The notes below the pieces were generated by a model. The model did not search any database, was not told the origin of the DNA, and saw nothing but the letters and a program-made list of their open reading frames with translations. From positions 2,501,617-2,565,616 of the forward strand of contig NZ_CP013251.1 of assembly GCF_001583435.1 (NCBI RefSeq): a stretch of 64,000 nucleotides of DNA, written 5' to 3'. Below are positions 8,330-17,819 of the stretch, one piece after another (the stretch's first letter is position 1; each line of letters begins with the position of its first letter). The stretch comes from Endozoicomonas montiporae CL-33. GTDB taxonomy: Bacteria; Pseudomonadota; Gammaproteobacteria; Pseudomonadales; Endozoicomonadaceae. The position numbers and the translations under genes are program-made.

Positions 8330-9267
8330 TGGCTGGTTTTATTAAACAAGCTCGTCAGATCACTGCTGGCTTACTACTCGGTGTTGTGGCCGTGGGCTCT
8401 GCAAATGCTTCCATGGGACTGGACAGTGAAGCATTTCTGCAAATGTTGTTGACCCAGTTGCAGTACCAGGACCCTACCGCTCCCATGGATAACGCCCAGA
8501 TGGTCTCCCAGCTGGCTGACCTGACCATGATGGAACAGAATGCCGAGCTGGTGCATGCCATGAATCAGCTGCGTGATCAGATGTATCAGTCTCAGGGTTT
8601 GTATGCTTCCAACCTGGTGGGTAAGGAAGTGATGGTCATCGCTAACCTTTTCAAAGTGGAAAATGGTCGGCTGCCAAGCGGTGAGATTTTGCTGAATTAT
8701 GCGGCCAGTGATCTGAATCTGGAAATATATAAGCAGGATGATGAACCTAAGGATCACGATCCGGTTGATACCCTGAAGTTGGGTGAGCAGACAGAAAGCG
8801 GCAAAGTACCTTACGACCTGAATGATCTGAAGAAGTCGCTCGAAGACGACACTTATATGATGTATGCCTACGCCGAAGTAGACGGCAGTGATCTGGAACA
8901 GGCCGTTGTTCAGCGCAGTGTCGTGCTGAGTGTGGTGATTCCCGGTGGCGGGCAGGATGTGCTGGTTGATGTGAAAGGCATTGGACTGGTGCCTTTATAC
9001 AGTATTACCGAGTTTCAGGGTGATTATGTTGCCGGTGGCGGGGATGGCGGGCAGGAAGGTCAGCGCCCGGAGCGGCCCGGTCAGTTGCCGTCTTTGCCGG
9101 AAATTGATCCTTTTGCCAGTGTGGCCGGTCATATGGAAAAGACGATGCGTGATGGTGAGCGCTGGACCATAAATCCTTTTCATAAGCCCCAGAGTATGCG
9201 CTCGAATGAACGACAGAAGAGTCAGCCGGTGTCACACCGCGATGCCATGTTCAGACGAGTTCGATAA
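8329..9267 (+). CDS. flgD: Flagellar hook-cap scaffold FlgD, long form with a signal-peptide-like N-terminus
   Basis: The N-terminal FlgD segment is clear (SEAFLQMLLTQLQYQDP at residue 32 onward, then the conserved MVSQLADLTMMEQ). FlgD caps the growing hook and recruits hook subunits. Two features are odd. Residues 3-28 contain a basic stretch and a hydrophobic run ending SANAS, which reads like a Sec signal peptide although FlgD is normally exported by the flagellar apparatus. The protein is about 312 residues instead of the usual 220-240, with a Gly/Pro-rich C-terminal extension. The ATG at 8329 overlaps the flgC stop; a start nearer residue 29 cannot be excluded. Confidence 0.85.
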   Translation: MAGFIKQARQITAGLLLGVVAVGSANASMGLDSEAFLQMLLTQLQYQDPTAPMDNAQMVSQLADLTMMEQNAELVHAMNQLRDQMYQSQGLYASNLVGKEVMVIANLFKVENGRLPSGEILLNYAASDLNLEIYKQDDEPKDHDPVDTLKLGEQTESGKVPYDLNDLKKSLEDDTYMMYAYAEVDGSDLEQAVVQRSVVLSVVIPGGGQDVLVDVKGIGLVPLYSITEFQGDYVAGGGDGGQEGQRPERPGQLPSLPEIDPFASVAGHMEKTMRDGERWTINPFHKPQSMRSNERQKSQPVSHRDAMFRRVR

Positions 9268-9347
9268 CGTTTAATCCAGTTTTTAGTTTGAATCAGACTG
9301 GCTGCTGAATTGAAATGCAGCAGCCAGACACCAGAGAGTAAATACCA

Positions 9348-10592
9348 ATGTCAATGAATACCGGCGTTAGTGGCCTGAATGCTGCCAGCCAGAGCCTGAA
9401 TACCATCAGTAATAACATCGCCAATGCCAATACCACCGGCTACAAATCCATGAATACCCAGTTTGCCGACGTTTACTCGTCAGCAACAGGCAGTGGTGGT
9501 GTTTATGTGGCTGCTATCGAAACTAACTTTGCTCAGGGTGATTTGCTGTATACCTCCAGTGCGACCGATCTGGCGATTGAGGGCGGTGGTTTCTTCGTGA
9601 TGGAAGATTCCAACGGTCAGCAGTATTACACCCGCGCCGGTAATTTCAGCACCGACAAAGACGGCTTCCTGGTGAACAATCAGGGACAGAAGCTGATGGG
9701 TTTTGCTGTAGACGGCAATGGTAATGTGATTGAAGGTCAGCTGGTTGAGCTGCCTATTAATACCGCTGATATTGCTGCGCGTTCTACCAGCTCTCTGAAT
9801 CTGGGTGCTAACCTCGATGCCCGTGTGGATGTGTTGGATGCTGACGAGTTTGATCCGGCTGATCCAAACTCTTACCACAGCACCACGACCACCACGGTTT
9901 ACGACTCTCTGGGTAATGAACAGCAGGTAACGGCTTACTACATCAAAACCGCTGATGAGCCTGCCACCTGGGAAGTTCAGTACGAAATTAATGGTGAGCG
10001 TGTAGAAACGGCGCCGGGCAGTGGTGAGTACTTTGCTGCCACCCTGACCTTTGATGAAGACGGTGTATTGGCCAGCAGTGATCCGATGAGTGGTACGACG
10101 CCAGGCGTCTTTGATCTGCCGGAAGTGTCTCTGGGTAATGGTGCATCCCCTCTGAATCTGGAAATGAATGTCTCTGATTTCAGTCAGTTCGGTAATGATT
10201 TCTCTGTTAGCCGAAACAGCCAGGATGGCTATCAGGCGGGTTCTTTCCTGGGTGTGTCGATTTCTGATGAAGGGGCTATTGTGGCCACTTACTCCAATGG
10301 TGAGAGCATGATTCAGGGCTATGTGGCGCTGGCGAACTTCCCGAACACTGGCGGCCTGACCACAGCGGGTAATACCAGCTGGACGGAATCTCCTGAGTCC
10401 GGAAGCCCGATCATTGGTCTGCCGGGCAGCGGTACACTGGGCAAATTAACCAGCAGTGCGCTGGAAAATTCCAACGTTAATATGAGTGGCGAGCTGGTTG
10501 ATATGATCGTGGCGCAGAGTGCCTATCAGGCCAATACCAAAACGATCTCTACCGCCAATGAAAACACCCGCTACCTGCTGAACACCTTTTAA
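9348..10592 (+). CDS. flgE: Flagellar hook protein FlgE
   Basis: The N-terminus has the hook/rod signature (SGLNAASQSLNTISNNIANANTTGYK from residue 8) and the C-terminus the matching helix (SNVNMSGELVDMIVAQSAYQ). The length of 414 residues is close to that of FlgE in enterobacteria. The central part is the surface domain, with an FxTT-type region (YHSTTTTTVYDSLGN). FlgE forms the curved hook joining rod and filament. Confidence 0.95.
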   Translation: MSMNTGVSGLNAASQSLNTISNNIANANTTGYKSMNTQFADVYSSATGSGGVYVAAIETNFAQGDLLYTSSATDLAIEGGGFFVMEDSNGQQYYTRAGNFSTDKDGFLVNNQGQKLMGFAVDGNGNVIEGQLVELPINTADIAARSTSSLNLGANLDARVDVLDADEFDPADPNSYHSTTTTTVYDSLGNEQQVTAYYIKTADEPATWEVQYEINGERVETAPGSGEYFAATLTFDEDGVLASSDPMSGTTPGVFDLPEVSLGNGASPLNLEMNVSDFSQFGNDFSVSRNSQDGYQAGSFLGVSISDEGAIVATYSNGESMIQGYVALANFPNTGGLTTAGNTSWTESPESGSPIIGLPGSGTLGKLTSSALENSNVNMSGELVDMIVAQSAYQANTKTISTANENTRYLLNTF

Positions 10593-10608
10593 GCGGAGCT
10601 GAGGTTTA

Positions 10609-11346
10609 ATGGATAAGGCGTTATACACCGCTCTCAGTGGTGCGACCCGGGCGATGCATTCCCAAAGAATGCACGCCAATAATCTGGCTAATATCACCAC
10701 CGATGGTTTTCGGGCGGATTACCTGAATGCCGTGTCTTCCCTGGTCGAAGGGGAAGGCGAGCAGACCCGGGTGCATGTGGCGAATGGCGAACAGTGGACT
10801 GACCTGAGTAACGGACAGTTATCGTTCACTGGCCGGGATCTGGATGTTGCCATTCAGGGCGACGGTTGGCTGACCGTGGTGAATGATGAGGGCGAGGAAG
10901 CCTATACCCGTGACGGTAGCTTTTTTGCTGATGCCGATGGTGTGTTGCGTAATGCGCAGGGCTGGATGGTGGCAGGGCAGGGTGGCCCGATTCAGTTGCC
11001 GGATTATGAAAAGCTGACCATTGGTGCCGATGGTCGTGTGTCTGTGGTGATGAATGGTGCTGCAGAGAACGAGATCGTTATGGTAGACGTTCTGCGTCTG
11101 GTAAATCCACAGGCGGCTGATCTGGCCAAGGGTGGTGACGGTCTGTTCCGTGTTGGCGAAGATGTGGCAGTACCTGAAGATGCAGCAGTGACCGTGGTCA
11201 GTGGTTATCTGGAAGGCAGTAATACCAATGCCGTCGCTGAAATGGTAGCGGTCACCAACCTGAGCCGTAACTTTGAAATGCAACTGAAAATGATGTCGTC
11301 TGTTGAGCGTATTGCGCAGGCAGGCGATGAGTTGCTGAGACGATAA
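10609..11346 (+). CDS. flgF: Flagellar proximal rod protein FlgF
   Basis: The protein starts MDKALYTALSGATRAMHSQRMHANNLAN, which is the FlgF form of the rod signature, and ends with SNTNAVAEMVAVTNLSRNFE. The length of 245 residues is normal. It lies 16 bp after flgE. A hairpin with a T-run follows before flgG. Confidence 0.94.
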   Translation: MDKALYTALSGATRAMHSQRMHANNLANITTDGFRADYLNAVSSLVEGEGEQTRVHVANGEQWTDLSNGQLSFTGRDLDVAIQGDGWLTVVNDEGEEAYTRDGSFFADADGVLRNAQGWMVAGQGGPIQLPDYEKLTIGADGRVSVVMNGAAENEIVMVDVLRLVNPQAADLAKGGDGLFRVGEDVAVPEDAAVTVVSGYLEGSNTNAVAEMVAVTNLSRNFEMQLKMMSSVERIAQAGDELLRR

Positions 11347-11354
11347 ATTTTCAT

Positions 11355-11403
11355 ACAGGCGGGTGCCGGGTTCTGAACCATCAACGTACCGGCCTGTTTT
11401 TTT
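11355..11403 (+). terminator. Intra-operon hairpin between flgF and flgG
   Basis: ACAGGC pairs with GCCTGT, with partial extension of the stem, and is followed by seven T residues. It sits inside the flg operon, so it may partly attenuate transcription into flgG-J or mark a former operon boundary. Confidence 0.55.
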
Positions 11404-11417
11404 GTGAGTAGTTTTCA

Positions 11418-12203
11418 ATGAATCCAGCTTTGTGGACGGGTCAGACAGGTCTGACTGCACAGGACAAGCAGCTGAGTGTTATTTCCAATAACCTGGCGAA
11501 CGTCAATACCATCGGCTTCAAGCGCGATCGAGTGGTGTTTGAAGACCTGTTTTATCAGGTTCAGCGTCAACCGGGTGCAGATAACACCGAAGGTAACCAG
11601 ATTCCTAATGGTATTCAGATGGGTACCGGTGTTCGGGTGTCTGGCACGCAGAAGGTGTTCACCACCGGTTCTTACGTGACCACCACCGACCAGCTGGATA
11701 TGGCGATTGAAGGTCAGGGCTTTTTTCAGGTGTTGCAGCCTGACGGTACCATGGCGTACACCCGTAATGGTCAGTTTCACCTGAATTCGGATGGTCAGAT
11801 GGTGACTGCCAATGGTTATCCGCTGGAACCCGCCATTGAGATTCCGGAAGATGCCCTGTCCCTGACAGTGGGAGCTGATGGTCTGGTGAGTGCATCGTTG
11901 GCGGGTGATCCGAATCCGCAGGAACTGGGTCAGATTACGCTGGCAAACTTTGTTAACCCGGCCGGTCTGAGTGCGCTGGGTGGCAACCTGTTTGCCGAAA
12001 CCGCTTCCAGTGGTCAGCCCTTTGAAGCGATTCCCGGTGAAGACGGAGTGGGCGCGGTGAAGCAGTACACGCTGGAGTCTTCCAACGTGAACATGGTGGA
12101 AGAGATGGTGAACATGATCACCGCTCAGCGTGGCTATGAAATGAACGCCAAGGTGATTTCTGCTGCCGACGATATGTTGCGCTTCGCTAACCAGACGCTG
12201 TGA
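11418..12203 (+). CDS. flgG: Flagellar distal rod protein FlgG
   Basis: The start MNPALWTGQTGLTAQDKQLS and the segment VISNNLANVNTIGFKRDR identify FlgG, together with a 261-residue length and the C-terminal SSNVNMVEEMVNMITAQRGYE. FlgG forms the distal rod that passes through the P and L rings. Confidence 0.95.
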   Translation: MNPALWTGQTGLTAQDKQLSVISNNLANVNTIGFKRDRVVFEDLFYQVQRQPGADNTEGNQIPNGIQMGTGVRVSGTQKVFTTGSYVTTTDQLDMAIEGQGFFQVLQPDGTMAYTRNGQFHLNSDGQMVTANGYPLEPAIEIPEDALSLTVGADGLVSASLAGDPNPQELGQITLANFVNPAGLSALGGNLFAETASSGQPFEAIPGEDGVGAVKQYTLESSNVNMVEEMVNMITAQRGYEMNAKVISAADDMLRFANQTL

Positions 12204-12228
12204 TAAACAGTAAGAGAGCTTTTGCATC

Positions 12229-12954
12229 ATGCCTTTTTTTATAAACACTGCTCTTGTGAAAAACAGCGTTAAGAAAGGTCTGCTTCCGGTTCTGGCAATG
12301 TCTCTTGCGGGCTGTGTCACCATGCCTGAGCCGTCCGGGCCAAAAGAGGCAGATCAGGCAGGAACACCGGATCAGATATTTGAAATGATGGCGTTGCCCA
12401 TGCCGGATACGGAATCCCAGGAGATAGTAAACGGCAGTCTGTTTAATCCTTCCTACAGTAGTAGCCTGTATGAAGATCGTATGGCGTATCGGGTTGGCGA
12501 TATTCTGACCGTTGTACTGGATGAGCAGACCCGTTCCAACACGTCTTCCGGTACCGATTTCCGTAAAGATAACTCGGTGAATCTGCCCGGACCTTTGCTG
12601 TTTGGACGCAAGGAGCCGGATTCCGGCATGTCCATGGATCGTCGTTTCAGTGGCAGTGGTTCCAGTACCCAGCAGAATATGCTGGACGGTTCTATTACCG
12701 TGTCGGTGCTGAAGGTGCTACCAAACCGGACGCTGTTGGTGCGCGGTGAAAAGTGGCTGACCCTGAATCAGGGAGACGACTATATTCGGGTATCCGGCAT
12801 TTTGAGACCGGAAGATATTGCACCGGATAACAGTGTTTCTTCCCAGCGTCTCGCCAGTGCCCGACTGGTGTTCTCCGGAGACGGGCCACTGGCAGATGCC
12901 AATGAGGCAGGCTGGTTGATGCGTTTCTTTAATAGTCCAGTGATGCCAATGTGA
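12229..12954 (+). CDS. flgH: Flagellar L-ring lipoprotein FlgH
   Basis: The signal peptide ends in a lipobox (SLAGC, Cys about residue 29). The L-ring core follows, with YRVGDILTVVLDEQTRS and a C-terminal VSGILRPEDIAPDNSVSSQR. The length of 241 residues fits. FlgH forms the outer-membrane ring around the distal rod. Its stop overlaps the upstream candidate start of flgI. Confidence 0.94.
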   Translation: MPFFINTALVKNSVKKGLLPVLAMSLAGCVTMPEPSGPKEADQAGTPDQIFEMMALPMPDTESQEIVNGSLFNPSYSSSLYEDRMAYRVGDILTVVLDEQTRSNTSSGTDFRKDNSVNLPGPLLFGRKEPDSGMSMDRRFSGSGSSTQQNMLDGSITVSVLKVLPNRTLLVRGEKWLTLNQGDDYIRVSGILRPEDIAPDNSVSSQRLASARLVFSGDGPLADANEAGWLMRFFNSPVMPM

Positions 12955-12965
12955 GGAAGAGCAGC

Positions 12966-14099
12966 GTGTTTAAGTGGTTAACAAAAACAGCCTGTGTTCT
13001 GACGGCGGTAGCGATGACCGTTTCGGCGCCAGTGCTGGCGGAGTCTCACCAGTCGTCACGACGACTGATGGATATGGTGGATATACTGGGCGTTCGTAGT
13101 AACGAACTGGTGGGGTATGGTCTGGTGGTCGGTCTTGATGGTACCGGCGATAAAACCCGACAGACGCAGTTTACTGCCCAGTCCATGAATAATATGTTGC
13201 GCCAGCTGGGTATTCAGATGCCTGAAGGTGCGAACCCCAACCTGAAGAACATTGCGGCGGTGTCGGTAACGGCTACGCTGCCACCGTTTGGCAGTCCCGG
13301 ACAGAGTATTGATGTAACGGTGTCGTCCATAGGTGATGCCAGCAGTCTGCAGGGCGGTACCCTGCTGATGTCCCAGCTGAAAGGGGCGGATGGTCAGGTG
13401 TATGCGCTGGCGCAGGGTAATCTGATTGTAACGGGTATGTCTGCCCGCGGTAACAGTGGTTCCAGTGTCACCGTGAATATTCCAACGGCTGCCCGTATTC
13501 CTAACGGAGCCATTATCGAGCGGGCAGTGCCGAGCAGTTTTGCCTCCAAGGATCATATTGAGCTGAACCTGCGGTCACCTAACTTTACGACAGCGGGCAA
13601 CATTGTGCGTGCCATTAATGAGAAGTTTGGTCCTGAAACGGCCTGGGCGGAAAATGGTGCAACGGTTCGGGTAGGCGCTCCTGCTGACCCCAGTCAGCGT
13701 GTTGCCTATATGTCTGTATTGGAAACCATGCGCATTAATGAAGGCGACACCATTGCCAAGGTGGTACTGAACAGTCGAACCGGCACCGTCGTGATGAACG
13801 AGCATATTCGTCTGCGCGCGGCTGCGGTGAGTCATGGCAATCTGGTGGTGACGATTCGGGAAGATTTTACGGTCAGTCAGCCGCCGGGCTTCAGTGGCGG
13901 TGATACGGTGGTGGTGCCCAATACGAACATTGTCGTCGATCAGGGTGATAAACACCTGTTTATGGTACCGGAAGGTAACTCGCTGCAGGATGTAGTGAAT
14001 GCGATTAACGCCGTGGGTGCAACACCGGCGGATTTGATGGCTGTGCTACAGGCGCTGGAGCAGGCGGGTGCGTTGCAGGCTGAGCTGCTAGTGATTTGA
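12966..14099 (+). CDS. flgI: Flagellar P-ring protein FlgI
   Basis: A Sec signal peptide ending APVLAES is followed by the conserved P-ring start (RLMDMVDILGVRSNELVGYG) and the GDGDKT-like stretch LDGTGDKTRQTQFT. I chose the GTG at 12966 because GAGGAAGAG lies at 12953-12961; an in-frame GTG at 12951 overlapping the flgH stop is the alternative. FlgI polymerises in the periplasm with the help of FlgA. The C-terminus has the usual VQALEQAGALQAELLVI-type helix. Confidence 0.93.
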   Translation: MFKWLTKTACVLTAVAMTVSAPVLAESHQSSRRLMDMVDILGVRSNELVGYGLVVGLDGTGDKTRQTQFTAQSMNNMLRQLGIQMPEGANPNLKNIAAVSVTATLPPFGSPGQSIDVTVSSIGDASSLQGGTLLMSQLKGADGQVYALAQGNLIVTGMSARGNSGSSVTVNIPTAARIPNGAIIERAVPSSFASKDHIELNLRSPNFTTAGNIVRAINEKFGPETAWAENGATVRVGAPADPSQRVAYMSVLETMRINEGDTIAKVVLNSRTGTVVMNEHIRLRAAAVSHGNLVVTIREDFTVSQPPGFSGGDTVVVPNTNIVVDQGDKHLFMVPEGNSLQDVVNAINAVGATPADLMAVLQALEQAGALQAELLVI

Positions 14100-14148
14100 T
14101 TAAGCTCGTTATTTGATTAAGCTCGTTATTTGATAAGAAAGTGATCTG

Positions 14149-14466
14149 ATGGATATTTTAAGCTTGCAAAGTGCTTCTTCTCAGTCGTTAAACCAGATAA
14201 AGCCTGCTGCCAGAGAGGCGGCAGGTGAAGACTCTGCTCTGCGAGCCGCGGCTCAGGACTTTGAGGCGATGATGCTGGAGCAGATGTTGAAAAGTATGCG
14301 CGATGCGAATGAGGCGATAGCGGAAGATGGCTTGCTGAACAGTCGCGAGCAGAAATTCTGGCAAGAGTTTCAGGATTCCCGGTTGGCGCTGGAGTTGGCG
14401 AGAAGTCAGGGGTTAGGGCTGGCAGATGCCATTGTTGCCCAGGTGGAAACACTTCAGGGTGGATGA
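14149..14466 (+). CDS. flgJ: Short rod-cap protein FlgJ without muramidase domain
   Basis: The 105 residues correspond only to the N-terminal rod-scaffold domain of FlgJ (AAAQDFEAMMLEQMLKSMRDAN and a C-terminal LGLADAIVAQV). The peptidoglycan hydrolase domain found in enterobacterial FlgJ is absent; the lateral type is often of this short form, and an unlinked hydrolase must then open the wall. It follows a short direct repeat (TTGATTAAGCTCGTTAT twice, 14096-14131) and is the last gene before a strong terminator. Confidence 0.88.
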   Translation: MDILSLQSASSQSLNQIKPAAREAAGEDSALRAAAQDFEAMMLEQMLKSMRDANEAIAEDGLLNSREQKFWQEFQDSRLALELARSQGLGLADAIVAQVETLQGG

Positions 14467-14490
14467 CTATTGCTTCGGCAAGATAAAAAA

Positions 14491-14524
14491 AGAGCACCAG
14501 CTGTAAGGCGGTGCTCTTTTTTTT
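14491..14524. terminator. Bidirectional terminator after flgJ
   Basis: AGAGCACC and GGTGCTCT form a perfect 8-bp stem flanked by an A-run on the left and eight T residues on the right. It can end both the plus-strand flg operon and the minus-strand ATPase gene. Confidence 0.92.
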
Positions 14525-14534
14525 GCCGGGTGGG

Positions 14535-16316
14535 TCAGGCTGCGGTATTGCTGAAGGGTATTGGGCTGTCAGCGATGGTAGCTTTTATGCTTGCAGTTGA
14601 TTCCGGGGGTTCAGAAGTTGTTGAGTCGTCAGGCTTATCTTCCGATGCGTTGGCGAGAATACTCTCTTCCACTTCTTCTTCATTAATAGCTCTGGGTATA
14701 AATGCAGGTGCTATGACAGGCCAGCTGCGTGCAACGCTGTTAAATTTAGCCACTGGATGGCGGTCGTCGCCCATGCGTATAAAGCCCTGCATATCCGGCA
14801 GTTCATGTATCTGCTCAGGGGAGACAATAGGCATGGTCAATTGACGTTCAGTGGTTTGAGTTTGATGTTTGCCGCTGTAAGTGATTTCAGTTTTTTGAAC
14901 GGTATTGCGTTTACCCAGTTTGCTCGATGCCCATTTGGCGGTGCTGTAATCACTGCAGCGCATGGAGGCCCAGCTTTCACAGGAGCGGCTGATCGCCTGC
15001 ACTGTGCTCATGCCGTATATTTCCGTCAGTCGCATTACCGAGTCAACACCCAGAATGGCGCAGGCGCCGATTTTGCGGGACTGAATCATAAAGTTCTGCA
15101 GTGACGGGATCAGGTTAAGCCGGGTCAGGTCGTCTGCGACAAAGAAGAAACGGCGCAGATGGTCGGGTGGCAGGCTGATCAGGGTGCTGCAGGCAAATTC
15201 CAGCCAGACCGTGGTCAGTGGTCTCAGAACATCAATCTCGTCGGAGTGAGTGCTGATAAATAACCAGCTGTCGTCGTTTTCATTGAATGCCCAGCGACGT
15301 ACAGAGAAGCGGAAGTTTTCACTGGACAATTCCTGCATGGGGCGGATGGAGGCAATCAGAACGCCGCGAATACCCATGCAGGCTTCTTCTTCACCCCATT
15401 TGGCCAGAATCGGTGCCGAGTCGGTTTCGGAAAGGATTTCAACAATCCGGCTGTCTTCGATCTCCCGAATTTGCTCCAGCAGGATATCGGTGTTGGGATT
15501 CTCGGTATCGCCAAGATCCTGTGCCAGTTTCGCCAGAACAGTACGCGCGCCGGTTGACCAGTCCTGCTCCATTTTATGGTCGGGAATCAGGGCTTTTGCC
15601 ATACGAATGTAGTCGTAGCTGCGATTGCATTCGCACCAGATGTCCCAGGAGGCGCTGCGCTCATCCATCGGGTTCAGAATGATGTCTTTATCCTGACGGT
15701 AGAAGTGGCTGATGAACTCGCCGTTGATGTCGAAGACAATGGCTTTTTTTCCGGCAGCACGAATGCCAACCAGCGTTTCCTTGATGTTGACACTTTTACC
15801 GGAGCCGGGAGAACCGACGACAATCAGGTGGCTGGTGTCTGATTTTTCTGGCATCGGAATGCCGGCAAACTGCATTCTGGACACGCTGGGGCGTTCTGCC
15901 GTGATTTTGCGCAGATCGGCGGCTTCGACAATGCGATTGTTGTCTGCCTCGATTTCTTTACGACGCTGGATAACGTGGCTGGTGCTGCGGCAGAAAAATT
16001 TGACGGTCATCCACAGGATAACAAAGAGAATGATGGAAGCGAGGGTGGAGGCCAGGGTGACCATGGCGCTGCGTTGAATGGTGGTGTCTTCTATGACGCT
16101 GCTGCCGCTGCGCATGTAGACCTGACCATCGCTGGTGCGAACCGGAAGGTTGTAACTGGTGTCCTGCAGAACCTGAACGTTCATGGTTGCGTTCAGCAGG
16201 GCGGCTGTTTCGTGTCGTGCCTGGGGGCTGGTGATACCAATGAAAACCACAATCGATATCAGTAAGGCCGGCAGGGGTGACAGTCGTTCAAGCGTTTTTA
16301 ACTTTGTCGATTGCAT
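14535..16316 (-). CDS. Orphan type IV coupling protein-like (TraD/VirD4) ATPase
   Basis: The protein has two N-terminal membrane segments (about residues 17-33 and 90-115 from the ATG at 16316) separated by a periplasmic-size loop. A RecA-like domain follows with Walker A GSPGSGKS near residue 170, an FDINGEF stretch and a hydrophobic Walker B-like FFFVADDLTRL. TraD-type couplers bring DNA or protein substrates to a type IV secretion channel. The C-terminal 60 residues are Glu/Ser/Thr-rich and disordered. The Walker B acidic pair differs from the common DEF/DEL form. No relaxase or other type IV secretion gene is nearby; the gene sits between flgJ and flgK on the opposite strand. An upstream TTG at 16367 with AGGGA before it is an alternative start. 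Confidence 0.8.
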   Translation of the reverse strand: MQSTKLKTLERLSPLPALLISIVVFIGITSPQARHETAALLNATMNVQVLQDTSYNLPVRTSDGQVYMRSGSSVIEDTTIQRSAMVTLASTLASIILFVILWMTVKFFCRSTSHVIQRRKEIEADNNRIVEAADLRKITAERPSVSRMQFAGIPMPEKSDTSHLIVVGSPGSGKSVNIKETLVGIRAAGKKAIVFDINGEFISHFYRQDKDIILNPMDERSASWDIWCECNRSYDYIRMAKALIPDHKMEQDWSTGARTVLAKLAQDLGDTENPNTDILLEQIREIEDSRIVEILSETDSAPILAKWGEEEACMGIRGVLIASIRPMQELSSENFRFSVRRWAFNENDDSWLFISTHSDEIDVLRPLTTVWLEFACSTLISLPPDHLRRFFFVADDLTRLNLIPSLQNFMIQSRKIGACAILGVDSVMRLTEIYGMSTVQAISRSCESWASMRCSDYSTAKWASSKLGKRNTVQKTEITYSGKHQTQTTERQLTMPIVSPEQIHELPDMQGFIRMGDDRHPVAKFNSVARSWPVIAPAFIPRAINEEEVEESILANASEDKPDDSTTSEPPESTASIKATIADSPIPFSNTAA

Positions 16317-16480
16317 GGATTTTACTTGAGTGTCTGGTGAAGAATAACGATTTAGCTGGGGTGACAATGTAAACGTCCCTGTAGAAAAAAAATTAAGCAG
16401 ACGGGTAAAAAAAACTTAACTGTTCAGTGCTTTTGTCGTATTCCGAAGTAGTTATATTTTCTGGCCGGGAAGTCCCACAC

Positions 16481-17806
16481 ATGAGCATGATTCACAATGG
16501 TATCGCAGGCATGAATGTTGCCTCGACCGCACTGGTTGTCACCAGTACCAATATCGCAAACGCCTCCGTCGCCGGGTACTCCCGTCAGCAGACAATGTTC
16601 TCGACCTCGGGCACTGGTGGTGTCTATGTCAGCGATATTCAGCGGGTGACGGATCAGTTCTATGTGTCTCAGGTTCAGTCGGCAAGCACGTCGCTGGGCT
16701 ATGCTACCACACTGGCCAGCCAGAATAATCTGCTTGAAGTCACATTAAGCAACGAGTCCATGAGCCTTTCTCCTGCCCTGAATGATTTTTTCAATAGTCT
16801 GGACAGTGCCCAGGCTGACCCGATGGACATTGCCTATCGTCAGGAAGTGCTGTTCGGGGCTGAAAACGTCGCTAGTCGTTTTAATGGGCTGGTGACCGAT
16901 ATGAACAAACAGCTGGATGAAGTCAACAAACAGGTTGATGTGATGGTCGGTGAAGCCAACACCCTGATGAACCGGGTTGCCGAACTGAACAAGGAAATTC
17001 AGATGGCCGAAGCAGCCGGTGGTGCGTCTTCTGCTTTGCTGGATGAGCGTGATCGTTCTGTGCAGCAGTTGTCTGAATTGCTGGGTGTGCAGAGTATGAT
17101 TCAGTCAGACAACACTGTTAACCTGTTTCTGCCATCGGGCGAGCCATTGGTGACGGGTGGAACGGCGACAGAGCTGGTGGTTGAAAAAGGTAATAGCCCC
17201 TGGGATAGCTCCATTGCCCTGAAAACCGGCGGGCACACGAAAACCATTAACGACGTAGGTGGTGCAGTGCAAGGGCAGCTGGATTTTCGTGATGATGTGC
17301 TGGCACCTGCGTTTGACGAACTGATGCTGATTGGTGAAGTGCTGGCAGACGAATTTAATGCCGTACTGACTCAGGGTTATGACCTGAATGGCGAGCCGGG
17401 TGAGCCTTTGTTTGAATTCACTGCCAATGGTGAATTAAAAGTGCTGATTGATGATCCGTCAAAGCTGGCATTCTCCTCTGATCCAGAAGAGCCGGGCAAC
17501 AACGATGTTCTGATGCAGCTCAGTGATCTTCGTCATGAGAAGTGGGAAGAGCTGGGTGACCTGTCGTTCAACGATGCATACAACGGCATGGTGATTGAAG
17601 TGGCGGGTAAAGCGTCTGACGCCATGAACCGTTACGATGCTGCCTCGCTGATTTACAATGAAGCCAACAATAATCTTGCCAGTGTTGCCGGTGTCAACAT
17701 GGACGAAGAAGCGGCCAACCTGATTGTATTTCAACAGGCTTATGCGGCGAATGCCAAGGTGATTGCCTCGGCGAATGACATGATGAATATGTTGCTGGCG
17801 ATTTAA
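16481..17806 (+). CDS. flgK: Flagellar hook-filament junction protein FlgK
   Basis: The start MSMIHNGIAGMNVASTAL and the segment TNIANASVAGYSRQQ mark FlgK (HAP1), as does the C-terminal NLIVFQQAYAANAKVI helix. The open frame extends upstream to 16427, but conservation begins at the ATG at 16481. The length of 441 residues is on the short side. It joins hook to filament and is carried by FlgN. Confidence 0.93.
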   Translation: MSMIHNGIAGMNVASTALVVTSTNIANASVAGYSRQQTMFSTSGTGGVYVSDIQRVTDQFYVSQVQSASTSLGYATTLASQNNLLEVTLSNESMSLSPALNDFFNSLDSAQADPMDIAYRQEVLFGAENVASRFNGLVTDMNKQLDEVNKQVDVMVGEANTLMNRVAELNKEIQMAEAAGGASSALLDERDRSVQQLSELLGVQSMIQSDNTVNLFLPSGEPLVTGGTATELVVEKGNSPWDSSIALKTGGHTKTINDVGGAVQGQLDFRDDVLAPAFDELMLIGEVLADEFNAVLTQGYDLNGEPGEPLFEFTANGELKVLIDDPSKLAFSSDPEEPGNNDVLMQLSDLRHEKWEELGDLSFNDAYNGMVIEVAGKASDAMNRYDAASLIYNEANNNLASVAGVNMDEEAANLIVFQQAYAANAKVIASANDMMNMLLAI

Positions 17807-17819
17807 TAACGGTTTGTAA

